DNA of 64,000 bases, from positions 620,001 to 684,000 of the forward strand of contig NZ_PQCF01000032.1 of NCBI RefSeq assembly GCF_002964765.1, read 5' to 3'. How positions within the stretch are numbered: the stretch's first letter is position 1; each line of letters starts with the position of its first letter. The notes beneath the pieces are model-generated. The model was not told the origin of the DNA and searched no databases. It was given only the letters and a program-made list of their open reading frames with translations. The position numbers and the translations under genes are program-made. Origin of the DNA: Pseudoalteromonas sp. T1lg88. Its GTDB lineage: Bacteria > Pseudomonadota > Gammaproteobacteria > Enterobacterales > Alteromonadaceae. This document shows, one piece after another, positions 44,343-53,498 of the stretch.

Positions 44343-44385
44343 AGTTGAAACGATTTATCTCCTTAGTTTCCATCCCTGCTAGTTA

Positions 44386-46035
44386 TCAGTCCCCCGCAGG
44401 AGGACAAATTGGACAGGTTGCCGATGCCTCCGCTTCTTCCGCACTTGCGCCTGTCAGCAACAATACCCCACCTGCAGTAGCGGTATCACTGAATGATTGA
44501 TTAGTATCAAACGCTGTTGGAATATAACTACCATAGTAAGGTTTGCATTCATCTGGATCTAATGTGACACCGGTAAATACTTGGGTCATGGCTTCGTCCT
44601 GGTAAACCGTACCTTTGGAATCCGTTACAAAAACGTTTGTCAGCGTAAGTGGCGAACCTGACCCTGATTCAGAGTCGTTACAAACTTGACCCATAAACGA
44701 AACTTGAGCTATAACCCCAGCTTCGGTTTCAACAAAGCTGGATTCGCATTCTTTCGTCAAACTGATCTCAGGTGAAGCGTCAATTGGCCCGCAATCATCC
44801 TCTGCGGTGTCGCTAACCGTAAGCGCGCCGGTAGGCGTTGCCGAAGCATCAACTCTAACGCTGTTAGTAAGCCCATTTAAAGTGCTCGCAAAGGTTCCGT
44901 TGTACGGTGCGGTTTCACCCTTAGCCAAAGTTCCAATTTCATGTGTTTGATTGGGTGTCGCGGTTAAGTCGGTAACAACCACATTGTACAAGGTGCCATC
45001 ACCGTCATTGGTAACCACACCACTATAGTCATAGGTATAACCATCTTCATTTTCATTAACTTGAGCATCACCGCAAACCTTAGTAATATCAATGCTACAA
45101 AGCTCAAAGTCACGCAACACCCAGTCTTTTAAGGTTGCGGTAAACTCACTGGATGAGCGGGTTTCAGCCATAAAGCTGCTAAAGCAGGTGTCGCCACCAA
45201 CCAGTTGAGTTAGATTAATGCCACCTTCAAAAATGGACTCATAAGGAAACACATTTGGATCCGGATGGTTTTTAGACTGATACGGCCAAGGCGAATCCGT
45301 GGGGTCATATGCACCACCTTCGTCATTGGTGATAGCACAAACTAGGTCATCACTTTCTGAACCACAAATAGCCGCGCCTTTGTACAATAGCCTTAGGTTT
45401 TTGGCATCACATTCACCCACTGACGGGTTATTGTTTGCTGCCTTGCCACAGGTATCATCCCAGACATCCACCCTGATCTCCGGACTGGCGTTACTGGCTT
45501 GCGGGAAGTTTGTGAGTACCAAAACGTCGCCATTGGTATGTTCGCCCGCAAACGAACCATCTGGGTTGGCTTCAATATGTTTTTTAAAGAACCAGAACCC
45601 CATAAAGGCATCGCCTTTGTTTGAGATCCTGTCGGCACCAAAATAAACAATGGTATCGCCGGCCGCATTGTTATAGGCCGCCGCATAGGCATTGGTGATC
45701 TCATCTTTATCCGGTGAGCTACCTGACTTATGTCCCCACTCGCTGATATCCTGGATATCTTTACGGCCACCGGTAAATATCGACGTATCAACGCCACTCG
45801 CATTTGGCTCATCATTGACTATGCCGGTGAATGCATTGGGGTTACCACCGTTATTAAGCCCACCATTGTATAAGGTCTCCCAATCATACGGAGGGGCCAG
45901 CGCATCTTGAACCGCGTTACCCTCCAATTCAAATATTCCGTTATCATGCACCGCATACGCATGTGGGGAACACAAGGAGATAACCGCCCCGATACACAGA
46001 GACAGAGCTCCTTGTTTAAGATTTAGCATCTTCAT
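44386..46035 (-). CDS. Secreted protein with DUF11-like repeats, function unknown
   Basis: A 549-residue exported protein. ATG 46035 is chosen because GAGAGGAG lies 7 nt upstream; the frame is open to a TTG at 46080. The signal peptide ends near PHAYA. The N-terminal region (about 30-290) includes DTIVYFGADRISNKGDAFMG and GFWFFKKHIEANPDG, a pattern I associate with uncharacterised secreted proteins. Two beta-rich conserved-repeat (DUF11-like) segments follow (about 325-415 and 420-530), rich in paired cysteines and Thr/Ser. It is convergent with the metalloprotease, inside the gltA-bounded block. It could be a cell-surface or matrix protein; that is inference. Confidence 0.75.
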   Translation of the reverse strand: MKMLNLKQGALSLCIGAVISLCSPHAYAVHDNGIFELEGNAVQDALAPPYDWETLYNGGLNNGGNPNAFTGIVNDEPNASGVDTSIFTGGRKDIQDISEWGHKSGSSPDKDEITNAYAAAYNNAAGDTIVYFGADRISNKGDAFMGFWFFKKHIEANPDGSFAGEHTNGDVLVLTNFPQASNASPEIRVDVWDDTCGKAANNNPSVGECDAKNLRLLYKGAAICGSESDDLVCAITNDEGGAYDPTDSPWPYQSKNHPDPNVFPYESIFEGGINLTQLVGGDTCFSSFMAETRSSSEFTATLKDWVLRDFELCSIDITKVCGDAQVNENEDGYTYDYSGVVTNDGDGTLYNVVVTDLTATPNQTHEIGTLAKGETAPYNGTFASTLNGLTNSVRVDASATPTGALTVSDTAEDDCGPIDASPEISLTKECESSFVETEAGVIAQVSFMGQVCNDSESGSGSPLTLTNVFVTDSKGTVYQDEAMTQVFTGVTLDPDECKPYYGSYIPTAFDTNQSFSDTATAGGVLLLTGASAEEAEASATCPICPPAGD

Positions 46036-46478
46036 TTGTACACTCCTCTCACATCGTTGACATAAACCCCACTCGTGCAATACCTTTTTACTAGCCTTAA
46101 AAATCAGCTATAAAGCGAGCAAGTATGTGGCTCACTGTGTAACGAGTGAGGTTGAGTACCCAAAGAAGCATAAAGCAAGCCAGAACCTAACTTATTGATT
46201 TCTATATATTTAAATTATGGCACTTGGGATAAAATAGAGGTAAATGTTACACTTTTGAGGAAGTGGCGAAAATACTCATTTATTTTTCATGCACTTGAAG
46301 TACGATCAGACGATCCTATCAAGTGTTACACTCTGTCCACCTAGCTTTGATGCTTGGATGTATGCGAGCTCCTTAATTCTCCTAATTCCCTTAACTGAAC
46401 CGGCCGACAAACACATTAGCTAGGAGTTTAATTAAGGGCTAAATTCTATTAGAAACGCCGAGAATCTAAGTCAACTAT
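46036..46478. other. Gene-free end of the gltA-bounded block
   Basis: About 440 bp, AT-rich, without a credible gene. It contains imperfect inverted repeats (CCTTAATTCTCCTA near 46372 and TAGGAGTTTAATTAAGG near 46421) and a repeated GTTACACT (46248 and 46324). The leftward promoter for the secreted-protein gene should be here, but I cannot place it. Confidence 0.45.
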
Positions 46479-46511
46479 GCGTGATTATGTAAGTCAGGAT
46501 AATCGCTAAGC
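46479..46511. repeat. gltA 3'-end direct repeat, copy 2
   Basis: A 33-bp near-copy of the end of gltA that would encode RDYVSQDNR-stop. Two of the three differences from copy 1 are silent third-position changes, so it descends from a functional but diverged gltA. The preceding sequence is unrelated to gltA. A terminator follows 36 bp later, as one follows gltA itself. Confidence 0.75.
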
Positions 46512-46544
46512 AATTGGCCATAATCCCGCATTATATTTGTAATA

Positions 46545-46569
46545 GGCCAGCTTTATGCTGGCCTTTTTA
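46545..46569 (+). terminator. Terminator downstream of gltA repeat copy 2
   Basis: GGCCAGC, TTTAT, GCTGGCC and then TTTTTAT. No gene on the plus strand precedes it now except the gltA remnant, so it may be the original gltA terminator. Confidence 0.8.
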
Positions 46570-46640
46570 TTTGCCATTTGTATGCAACTCTCTACAATAT
46601 CGGCCATTGTTTTAGCGCCGCCTTCTTATTCAAAGCCAAT

Positions 46641-47852
46641 ATGTTTGATATCGATGCCATTCGTGGCGACTTCCCCGCTCTTATTCACCATCAACAGCAG
46701 GGAGTTGTCTATCTCGATTCTGCCGCCACCAGTCAAAAACCCCAGTGCGTGATAGATGCAATCTGTGATTTTTATGAAAATGGCAACGCAAATGTACATC
46801 GCGGCGCCCATAGGCTGAGTCAACTTGCTACAAAAAGCTACGAAGAGGCGCGCGAAAAGGCTGCAAAGTTTATCAATTGCCAGGCCAAAGAGCTGGTTTG
46901 GACCAAGGGGGCGACCGAGGCCATCAACCTTGTGGCCTATGGCCTGACTCATCTAATCAGCGAAAATGATGTGATCTTAATAAGCGAGCTTGAACACCAC
47001 GCTAATATAGTGCCCTGGCAGCAATTAGCCAAACGCAGCGGTGCTAGCTTGCGCGCTATCCCCGTGGACAGCGAAGGGATCATAAATACCGAGTTGGCGC
47101 TTGAGCTGATAAATGAATTAAAACCCAAGGTCTTGGCTATCAGCCATGCCTCCAACGCATTAGGTAATATTCAACCTGTGCAAACACTTATCAAAGCGGC
47201 TAATGCACATAACGCCTTCACCTTGGTCGATGGCGCCCAATCCCTGCTGCACTTGCGCCCGGACGTAAAAGCCCTGGACTGTGACTTCTTTGTGTTTTCC
47301 GCCCATAAATGTCTAGGCCCTACCGGCCTTGGTGCCCTTTATGGCCGTTATCAGTGCCTGGAAGATCTGGATGTCTTTCAAACTGGGGGCGAGATGGTGA
47401 CCAAGGTAAGCATAGAACAAACGCAATTTAACCCGCCGCCAAGCAAGTTTGAAACCGGCACGCCAAATATCGCCGGTGTACTGGGTTTTAGTGCCGCCAT
47501 CGACTACCTCAATGGCCTTGAGACAGAGCAGCTACGAGAGCATGAGTTGCAGCTGTTTACCTATTTACGTGAGCAATTGGGGCAATTCTCTGAGGTACGT
47601 ATCCTTGGCGATATGGATAACAACATAGGCACCATAAGTTTTGTAGTCGGCGGTGAGCACCCTTATGATTTAGCGACCTTGATGGATATGGAAGGCATTG
47701 CCCTGCGCCACGGCCATCATTGTGCGCAACCACTTATGTCGGCGCTCGGAGTTAACGGCACGGTGCGGGTAAGCCTGGCATTTTATAATAACAAGGCGGA
47801 TGTCGACGCCTTTATTATGGCACTTACCAATACCTTGGAGATGATGGCCTGA
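46641..47852 (+). CDS. csdA: Cysteine desulfurase (CsdA/SufS type)
   Basis: A 403-residue PLP-dependent group II cysteine desulfurase. PLP-binding lysine is in FSAHKCLGPTG and the persulfide-carrying cysteine in RHGHHCAQPLM near the C-terminus. The ORF could be extended upstream to 46578, but ATG 46641 (MFDIDAIRGDFPAL) matches the family start. It is followed with a 1-nt overlap by a SufE-like partner, which makes CsdA a better name than SufS (no sufBCD nearby). Confidence 0.92.
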   Translation: MFDIDAIRGDFPALIHHQQQGVVYLDSAATSQKPQCVIDAICDFYENGNANVHRGAHRLSQLATKSYEEAREKAAKFINCQAKELVWTKGATEAINLVAYGLTHLISENDVILISELEHHANIVPWQQLAKRSGASLRAIPVDSEGIINTELALELINELKPKVLAISHASNALGNIQPVQTLIKAANAHNAFTLVDGAQSLLHLRPDVKALDCDFFVFSAHKCLGPTGLGALYGRYQCLEDLDVFQTGGEMVTKVSIEQTQFNPPPSKFETGTPNIAGVLGFSAAIDYLNGLETEQLREHELQLFTYLREQLGQFSEVRILGDMDNNIGTISFVVGGEHPYDLATLMDMEGIALRHGHHCAQPLMSALGVNGTVRVSLAFYNNKADVDAFIMALTNTLEMMA

Positions 47853-48265
47853 TGGTTGAGAATTTCAATGAATTAAAACAGCAGTTTATCGCTTTGGGTA
47901 GCTGGCAACAACGTTATCGCGAGTTGATGTTACTGGGTAAGGCCCTGCCCTTAATGGCCAATGAACTCAAGGTGGATGAAGCTAAAGTCGCCGGATGCGA
48001 AAGCAATGTATGGATGTATATCGATTTCACTCCACAAGAAGATCAGCTGCTGATCATTGCCGACTCAGACACCCGTATCGTTAAGGGGTTGCTGGCGGTG
48101 ATCTTGCTTATGTACCGTAACAAGACCCCGGCTCAGGTTGTTGCCATTGATGCGGAAAAGGAATTTGATGAGCTAGGCTTACTAAAACACCTAAGCCCAT
48201 CAAGAGGCAATGGCATACGCGCTATCGTGCAGCAAATTAACGCCTTCGCTGAGCAGCACCTTTAA
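47852..48265 (+). CDS. csdE: SufE-family sulfur acceptor
   Basis: A 137-residue SufE-like protein with the persulfide-accepting Cys49 in KVAGCESNVW. It takes sulfur from CsdA; the start overlaps the csdA stop (TGATGG), so the two are coupled. Downstream and convergent is tcdA (also called csdL), the gene functionally linked to CsdA-CsdE in E. coli. Confidence 0.93.
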   Translation: MVENFNELKQQFIALGSWQQRYRELMLLGKALPLMANELKVDEAKVAGCESNVWMYIDFTPQEDQLLIIADSDTRIVKGLLAVILLMYRNKTPAQVVAIDAEKEFDELGLLKHLSPSRGNGIRAIVQQINAFAEQHL

Positions 48266-48280
48266 GATACTTGGCCTTAG

Positions 48281-49078
48281 CTACAGCTTCTCCCGGCGGG
48301 CGCGCTTATCAAGGTATTTGCGCACCGCTTTCGCAGCGGCAAAAAAGCCGAAGGTGCCTGTGACCATGGTTGCCGAGCCAAAGCCGGTCGCACAGTCCAT
48401 ATTCATGCTTGAGTCCGCTCCTTGCTTGGCCTTACATACCTGGCCGTGACCATCGGGGTAAACCAGCTGCTCCGTTGAATAGATACAATCCACATCGAAT
48501 TTGCGTTTGGGGTTGGAGCTGAAGTTGTATTGTTTACGCAGGATATAGCGCACTTTAGCCAATAAAGGGTCATGTGTGGTTTTTGCCACATCACCAAATT
48601 TTATCTCGCTTGGATCTGTCTGTCCGCCGGCGCCACCCGTGGTAATAATAGGCATCTTATTGCGCTTACAATGGGCGATCAGCGCCGCCTTTTCTTTTAC
48701 CGCGTCTATGGCATCAATCACATAATCAAAACCTTGAATATGCTCGCGGTAATTATCCAGGGTGATAAAGTCATCGATAACATTGACTTGGATGTCTGGA
48801 TTGATCAGCTCGCAACGGGCCTTCATGGCATCGACCTTAGCCTCACCCACACTGTTGCGATGGGCGTGTATTTGCCGGTTGGTGTTAGTCACACAAATAT
48901 CGTCCAAGTCGATAAGGGTCAATTTGCCCACACCGGTACGTGCCAACGCTTCGGCGACCCAACTGCCTACGCCGCCTATGCCAATCACGCAAAAGTGCGC
49001 TTCACTTAACCATTGTAATTGCTGCTGACCATAAAGGCGGCCAATGCCACCATACCTGAGTTCGTAATCTTGCGTCAT
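48281..49078 (-). CDS. tcdA: tRNA threonylcarbamoyladenosine dehydratase
   Basis: A 265-residue E1-like enzyme that cyclises t6A37 to ct6A in tRNA. The ATP-binding GIGGVGSWVAEALARTGVG is at about 33-51, acidic LIDLDDICVTNTNRQIHA follows, and a C-terminal hydrophobic segment is present. It is convergent with csdE, 15 bp apart. CsdA-CsdE is known to supply sulfur/electrons to this protein in E. coli, so the clustering is meaningful. Confidence 0.95.
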   Translation of the reverse strand: MTQDYELRYGGIGRLYGQQQLQWLSEAHFCVIGIGGVGSWVAEALARTGVGKLTLIDLDDICVTNTNRQIHAHRNSVGEAKVDAMKARCELINPDIQVNVIDDFITLDNYREHIQGFDYVIDAIDAVKEKAALIAHCKRNKMPIITTGGAGGQTDPSEIKFGDVAKTTHDPLLAKVRYILRKQYNFSSNPKRKFDVDCIYSTEQLVYPDGHGQVCKAKQGADSSMNMDCATGFGSATMVTGTFGFFAAAKAVRKYLDKRARREKL

Positions 49079-49082
49079 GTAT

Positions 49083-49748
49083 CTACCATTCTAATTGCCA
49101 CGGCTGCTCGGCGAATTCACGGGTAAGTGCGCTCAAATACTCGCTCAATTCACCCTCGCTCGGTGGCACAGAGAACTGAAAATTCTGTTGTTGATATTCA
49201 AATTGTAAGGCATAAGCATGCAAATAGGTGCGATCCGATGCCTGCCCGCCATAGAGCTTATCGCCAATAATGGGCGCCGAAAGCGATTTCATCGCCACCC
49301 TGAGTTGATGGGTTTTACCACTGTAAGGTTTAAGCACAAAGCCTCGCACCTTAGGTGCCAATGAGTAGGAATAAAACCGAGTAATAGCCGGGTTTTCCTG
49401 ACTTTTTAATAGCTTAAAGGCACCGCGTCGCGCCTTGACCATATCACCCTTGATCCAGCCCTGCTTTTTCTTGGGCTTATCACTGGCCAGGGCCAGATAG
49501 AATTTATTCACTCGTCGCTCGGTAAAAAGCGTTGTAAAACGTGCTGCTGCCTCTGAGCTTGTGGGCAGTATTACCAGGCCGGAGGTCACCTTATCGAGGC
49601 GATGCACAGGAAATAGCTGCAGCCCACATTGCTCAGCGGCCAAAGCAACCAAGCCCGGGGTGTCATCTTCTGTGTGAAAATTCATCCCCGCAGGCTTGTT
49701 CACGACAATAAAGTCGCGCTCTTGGGCAAGCAGTTGCAATGGGCTCAT
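49083..49748 (-). CDS. RluA-family pseudouridine synthase
   Basis: A 221-residue RNA pseudouridine synthase. Catalytic Asp is in HRLDKVTSGL (about residue 53), and the RluA-type block PYSGKTHQLRVAM follows at about 161-173. There is no S4 domain. It resembles the short TIGR01621 group, whose target RNA is not known to me. It overlaps kdsB by 4 bp (ATGA), so it is coupled to the lipid A/KDO operon. Confidence 0.88.
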   Translation of the reverse strand: MSPLQLLAQERDFIVVNKPAGMNFHTEDDTPGLVALAAEQCGLQLFPVHRLDKVTSGLVILPTSSEAAARFTTLFTERRVNKFYLALASDKPKKKQGWIKGDMVKARRGAFKLLKSQENPAITRFYSYSLAPKVRGFVLKPYSGKTHQLRVAMKSLSAPIIGDKLYGGQASDRTYLHAYALQFEYQQQNFQFSVPPSEGELSEYLSALTREFAEQPWQLEW

Positions 49749-50494
49749 TGTAAGGTCGCAATCACACGCGCTAAGTCATCAGGCGTATCGACACCCGCCG
49801 CCGGCACCACTTCGGCCTCGGCAATTTTAATGGTGTAGCCATGATACAAGACCCTAAGCTGCTCTAAAGACTCCAGCTTTTCCATGGGCGACGGCGTCAA
49901 TTCAATGTACTTAGAAATAAAACCGGCGCGGTACGCATAAATACCAATGTGACGTTGCATATGGCTGAAGTCCAGCGCACACTGCTGCGCCAGCAAGGCA
50001 TCGCGATGATATGGAATGGGTGCACGGGAGAAATACAAGGCATTATTGCTGGTATTACTGACCACCTTAACCGCATTAGGGTTTAATGCTTCTTCAGCAT
50101 CAATGATGGGCGTTGACAGGGTTGCCATGGGCGCATCATTGCCATCAAGCAGTCGCGCCACTTGCGACACATTTTCTGGCGCCAACAGCGGCTCATCACC
50201 TTGTACGTTAACGACCAGGGTATCATCACTCAAGCCCAGCTTGGTAACGACTTCTGCCAGACGCTCGGTACCGGATTGATGGTCTTCACGGGTCATCACC
50301 ACCTCGGCACCAAAGGCCAAACAGGCTTGCTCGACCTCAGGGTGATCGGTGGCAATATACACGGCACTGGCTCCCGATGTCTGAGCTCGTTCATAAACAT
50401 GTTGAATCATCGGCTTACCGCAGATATCGGCAAGCGGCTTGGCCGGCAGCCGAGTAGAAGCATAGCGAGCTGGAATTATAACTACGAATTCCAC
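49745..50494 (-). CDS. kdsB: 3-deoxy-manno-octulosonate cytidylyltransferase
   Basis: A 249-residue enzyme activating KDO to CMP-KDO for lipopolysaccharide. Nucleotidyltransferase start [20 protein letters not shown] and metal/substrate sequence [11 protein letters not shown] are present. Its start lies inside the end of ycaR (13-bp overlap). Confidence 0.96.
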   Translation of the reverse strand: MEFVVIIPARYASTRLPAKPLADICGKPMIQHVYERAQTSGASAVYIATDHPEVEQACLAFGAEVVMTREDHQSGTERLAEVVTKLGLSDDTLVVNVQGDEPLLAPENVSQVARLLDGNDAPMATLSTPIIDAEEALNPNAVKVVSNTSNNALYFSRAPIPYHRDALLAQQCALDFSHMQRHIGIYAYRAGFISKYIELTPSPMEKLESLEQLRVLYHGYTIKIAEAEVVPAAGVDTPDDLARVIATLQ

Positions 50495-50679
50495 TTCTCA
50501 ACCTCTTCGCTGCTCAACTCCCTGGCTTCGTTCTCAAGCAGCACAGGAATATCGTCTCGTACCGGATAGGCAAGCTTGGCGGCGGTGCTGATCAGCTCCT
50601 GGTTTTCTTTATCATAGTGCAGCTTGCCCTTGGTAACCGGACAAGCAATGATTTCTAACAACTTGGTATCAAACGCCAT
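50482..50679 (-). CDS. ycaR: Trm112/YcaR family small protein
   Basis: A 65-residue protein with the YcaR signature [14 protein letters not shown] and [20 protein letters not shown]. Only one cysteine remains of the zinc-ribbon seen in some Trm112 homologues. It is located between lpxK and kdsB as in many gammaproteobacteria; the role is not settled. Confidence 0.9.
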   Translation of the reverse strand: MAFDTKLLEIIACPVTKGKLHYDKENQELISTAAKLAYPVRDDIPVLLENEARELSSEEVEKWNS

Positions 50680-50680
50680 G

Positions 50681-51697
50681 TTAAATGACCCCTTTACGTT
50701 TAAGTAGGCTGTGCAGTTGCTGCTCTAGGGCTTGATTGGCCTTAGCATCAACGCGTAAATAATAACATTGCCCATGGGCAAAGGCGCGACATTTTACCGC
50801 GTCCTTCTCGGTCATATAGACCGCACTGTGAGAGGGCAAATCCTCAGCTTGGTATTGATGATGGTCGCGAAAATGGCGTTTGTCGGTAAGCTCAACACCT
50901 AGCTGCGTCAAACTGCGCTCAAAGCGCTGCGGATTACCTATGGCGCTGACGGCTACACCGGATGCGAAAGGCGGCTCGATAGGAGTGTCATCGGCAACAC
51001 TGAACATCCCGCTTGGTTGCAGCCGATATGCAGCATCAAGAGGCCCCGCTTCACCGTTGAAAATAACCAGGTTGACTGTTTTTAATCGCCACTTTCCTTC
51101 GCGCAGCGGTCCGGCAGGCATCAGCAAGCCGTTACCAAAACGACGCTCGGCGTCGACTATGCATAGTTCAATATCTCGCTCTAAAGCATAATGTTGCAAA
51201 CCATCGTCGCTGATAATGATATCGATTTGATGTTCGGACATCAGTTTTTCAATGCTGGCGCGGCGGTCACCGCCAATCACTACTGGGCACCCGGTTCGCT
51301 GCGCCAATAGCACGGGCTCGTCGCCGCCTGTTTTAGTGTCGCACTGGCCGTCGACCATAAAGGGAGTGTAAGGAGGCTCGGCGCCATAGCCGCGAGAGAT
51401 GATCCCCACTCGCTTGCCCTGCTTTTTTAGCAGCTCGGCAAGAAACAGGGTCATGGGCGTTTTACCATTGCCGCCCACACTGATATTACCGACCACGATC
51501 ACGGGGACCGGTGCACGATAGGCTTTTTTAATCTTAAGACTAAATAACAAGCGATTAAACGCACTTAGCAACCAAAATAAGGCACTCAAAGGCAGCATAA
51601 CTAGCACCAGCCAGTCGCCTTTGCGGTACCAGGCAAGCTCTAAACGCTGAGCAAATCCTTGAGGCTCGTTAGCCGATTGGTGATCCAATCCTGCCAT
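50681..51697 (-). CDS. lpxK: Tetraacyldisaccharide 4'-kinase
   Basis: A 338-residue inner-membrane-associated kinase that phosphorylates the lipid A precursor to lipid IVA. An N-terminal membrane helix (about 31-47) and the P-loop [15 protein letters not shown] are visible; the conserved SDDGLQHY follows at about 159-166. Its start overlaps the msbA stop (TAATG). Confidence 0.95.
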   Translation of the reverse strand: MAGLDHQSANEPQGFAQRLELAWYRKGDWLVLVMLPLSALFWLLSAFNRLLFSLKIKKAYRAPVPVIVVGNISVGGNGKTPMTLFLAELLKKQGKRVGIISRGYGAEPPYTPFMVDGQCDTKTGGDEPVLLAQRTGCPVVIGGDRRASIEKLMSEHQIDIIISDDGLQHYALERDIELCIVDAERRFGNGLLMPAGPLREGKWRLKTVNLVIFNGEAGPLDAAYRLQPSGMFSVADDTPIEPPFASGVAVSAIGNPQRFERSLTQLGVELTDKRHFRDHHQYQAEDLPSHSAVYMTEKDAVKCRAFAHGQCYYLRVDAKANQALEQQLHSLLKRKGVI

Positions 51698-53439
51698 TAA
51701 TTTTCGCCCTGCTGCATTTTGGCCAGCGCCGCATAGGTGCCATCCTGAGTCAGTAATTCTTGATGCGTACCCTGCTCGATTATACGACCCTTATCAAGCA
51801 CATAGATACAATCAACCTGCTCTATGGTAGATAAACGATGGGCAATAATAATGGCGGTTTTATCGCGCATTAGCGATTCCAGGGCATTTTGAATCAGCTT
51901 TTCCGATTCGGTATCGAGCGCCGAGGTGGCCTCATCGAGAATAAGAATAGGTGCATCTTTAACTATGGCGCGGGCTATGGCGATACGTTGACGCTGACCA
52001 CCTGAGAGCATGACCCCATCCTCTCCAACCAGAGTATTTAACCCTTGCGGCAAGTCCTTCACAAACTCCCATACATGAGCCTTTTTCGCCACATCCATCA
52101 GCGCCTCATCACTCAGTGGCGTTTCCAGACCATACATAATGTTGTTGGCTATGGTGTCGTTAAAGAGCACCACCTGCTGAGACACTATGGCGAATTGTTG
52201 GCGCAAGCTGCGTAGCTTGTAATCACACAGGGGTATACCATCGAGCGTGATGGCGGAGCTTGGCTCAACATCATAGAAACGTGGCAACAGGCTCGACAAA
52301 GTCGATTTGCCCGAGCCCGAGCGCCCCACCAGCGCAATATTGGTACCGGGTTTAAGATCCAGATTAAGATTTTTGATAACCGGATCTAGGCTGCTTGGAT
52401 ATGCAAAGGACAAGTCCTTAATTTCGATATGGCCCTTGGCCTTGGCTATCTCCAAGGTACCATTGTCTTTTTCAATCTCGGTATCGAGCACGGCGAAAAT
52501 ACTTTGTGCCGCGGCAATACCACGCTGCAATTCACTGTTCACGTTGGAAAGCTGTTTAAGGGGACGAAGCATCAACATCATGGACGAGATAAGGGTAACA
52601 AAGGTGCCCGAGGTGATGCTGTCAATCATTCCAGGCATGGAAATCAACACCAGGATCACCGCCATGGATGATGCTGCAAGAATCTGGATAACCGACACGC
52701 TCAGTGCCTTGGTGGCATCCATTTTCACCCGTTGCAAACGGTTAATGTTATTAACGCGGCCAAAGCGTTCGGTTTCTTGCTGTTGGCCGTTAAAACCATG
52801 GATCACCTTATGCCCGGCAAGCATCTGCTCTGAGCAACGGGTCACATCACCCATGGCATTTTGAATATTGCGGGAAATTTTACGAAAGCGTTTTGACACC
52901 ACAGCGACAATTACCGCCACTATAGGGGTGATCACCAAAAAGATAAGGCTTAGCTTCCAACTGGCGTTAAACATCACCATTAGCAGGAAAACCACATAAG
53001 CGCCTTCGCGTACCAGTACCAGAAGCGCCTTGGTAATGGCCTGTTGCACCTGCTCGGTATCAAAGGTGATTTTCGAGATCAGCTCGCCGTTAGAATGATT
53101 ATCATGAAAGCTCACCGGCAGGTTGAGCATGTGTACAAACAAATCCTGGCGCAACGAGCGCACCACCTGAGAGCCCACATAGGCAAGGCAATAACTGGAC
53201 ACAAAGTTAAAGGTGCCACGGCCGATCACCAGCGCTATCACCACATAGGGCGCCCAACTTAGTACCGTGCTATTGCCCTCGGTAAGGCCTTCGTCAATAA
53301 AAGGCTGCATCAACCACACAAAGGTGGCATCCATGGCGGAATAACCAAGCATACCGATAATGGCGACAATGGCCGCAGACTTATAACTTTTAACGTAGCC
53401 TAAAAGGCGCTTATAGGTGTGGGTGGCGCTATGTTGCAT
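51697..53439 (-). CDS. msbA: Lipid A export ATP-binding/permease protein
   Basis: A 580-residue ABC half-transporter that flips lipid A-core across the inner membrane. Six transmembrane helices lie in the first 310 residues. The nucleotide-binding domain has Walker A GRSGSGKSTLSSLL, signature LSGGQRQRIAIARA and Walker B ILILDEATSALD. The frame opens at 53460, but ATG 53439 follows TTGAGAG and fits the family N-terminus better. It heads the msbA-lpxK-ycaR-kdsB-pseudouridine synthase operon. Confidence 0.95.
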   Translation of the reverse strand: MQHSATHTYKRLLGYVKSYKSAAIVAIIGMLGYSAMDATFVWLMQPFIDEGLTEGNSTVLSWAPYVVIALVIGRGTFNFVSSYCLAYVGSQVVRSLRQDLFVHMLNLPVSFHDNHSNGELISKITFDTEQVQQAITKALLVLVREGAYVVFLLMVMFNASWKLSLIFLVITPIVAVIVAVVSKRFRKISRNIQNAMGDVTRCSEQMLAGHKVIHGFNGQQQETERFGRVNNINRLQRVKMDATKALSVSVIQILAASSMAVILVLISMPGMIDSITSGTFVTLISSMMLMLRPLKQLSNVNSELQRGIAAAQSIFAVLDTEIEKDNGTLEIAKAKGHIEIKDLSFAYPSSLDPVIKNLNLDLKPGTNIALVGRSGSGKSTLSSLLPRFYDVEPSSAITLDGIPLCDYKLRSLRQQFAIVSQQVVLFNDTIANNIMYGLETPLSDEALMDVAKKAHVWEFVKDLPQGLNTLVGEDGVMLSGGQRQRIAIARAIVKDAPILILDEATSALDTESEKLIQNALESLMRDKTAIIIAHRLSTIEQVDCIYVLDKGRIIEQGTHQELLTQDGTYAALAKMQQGEN

Positions 53440-53498
53440 AAGACTCTCAAATTCACGCATTAGCGGCTATTGTAGCTTTGCGCGGCGAAAAACAAAAC

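Larger units (their letters stand above)
41792..46478. mobile_element. Putative insertion bounded by gltA 3'-end repeats
   Basis: The 4.7-kb block between the two 33-bp repeats contains a riboswitch candidate, a secreted metalloprotease gene and a convergent gene for a secreted protein, with AT-rich ends. No integrase, transposase or tRNA is present, so if it is a former integrative element its recombination genes are gone. Direct repeats of a gene's 3' end flanking foreign DNA are the usual footprint of site-specific integration. An alternative is a past tandem duplication of gltA followed by deletion. Confidence 0.45.

Noticed and set aside
46372-46437. Second c-di-GMP riboswitch in front of the secreted-protein gene
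   Set aside because: The minus strand has a short GGCCGG-like match, but the GGCAAA, tetraloop stem and ACGCAAA elements are missing.
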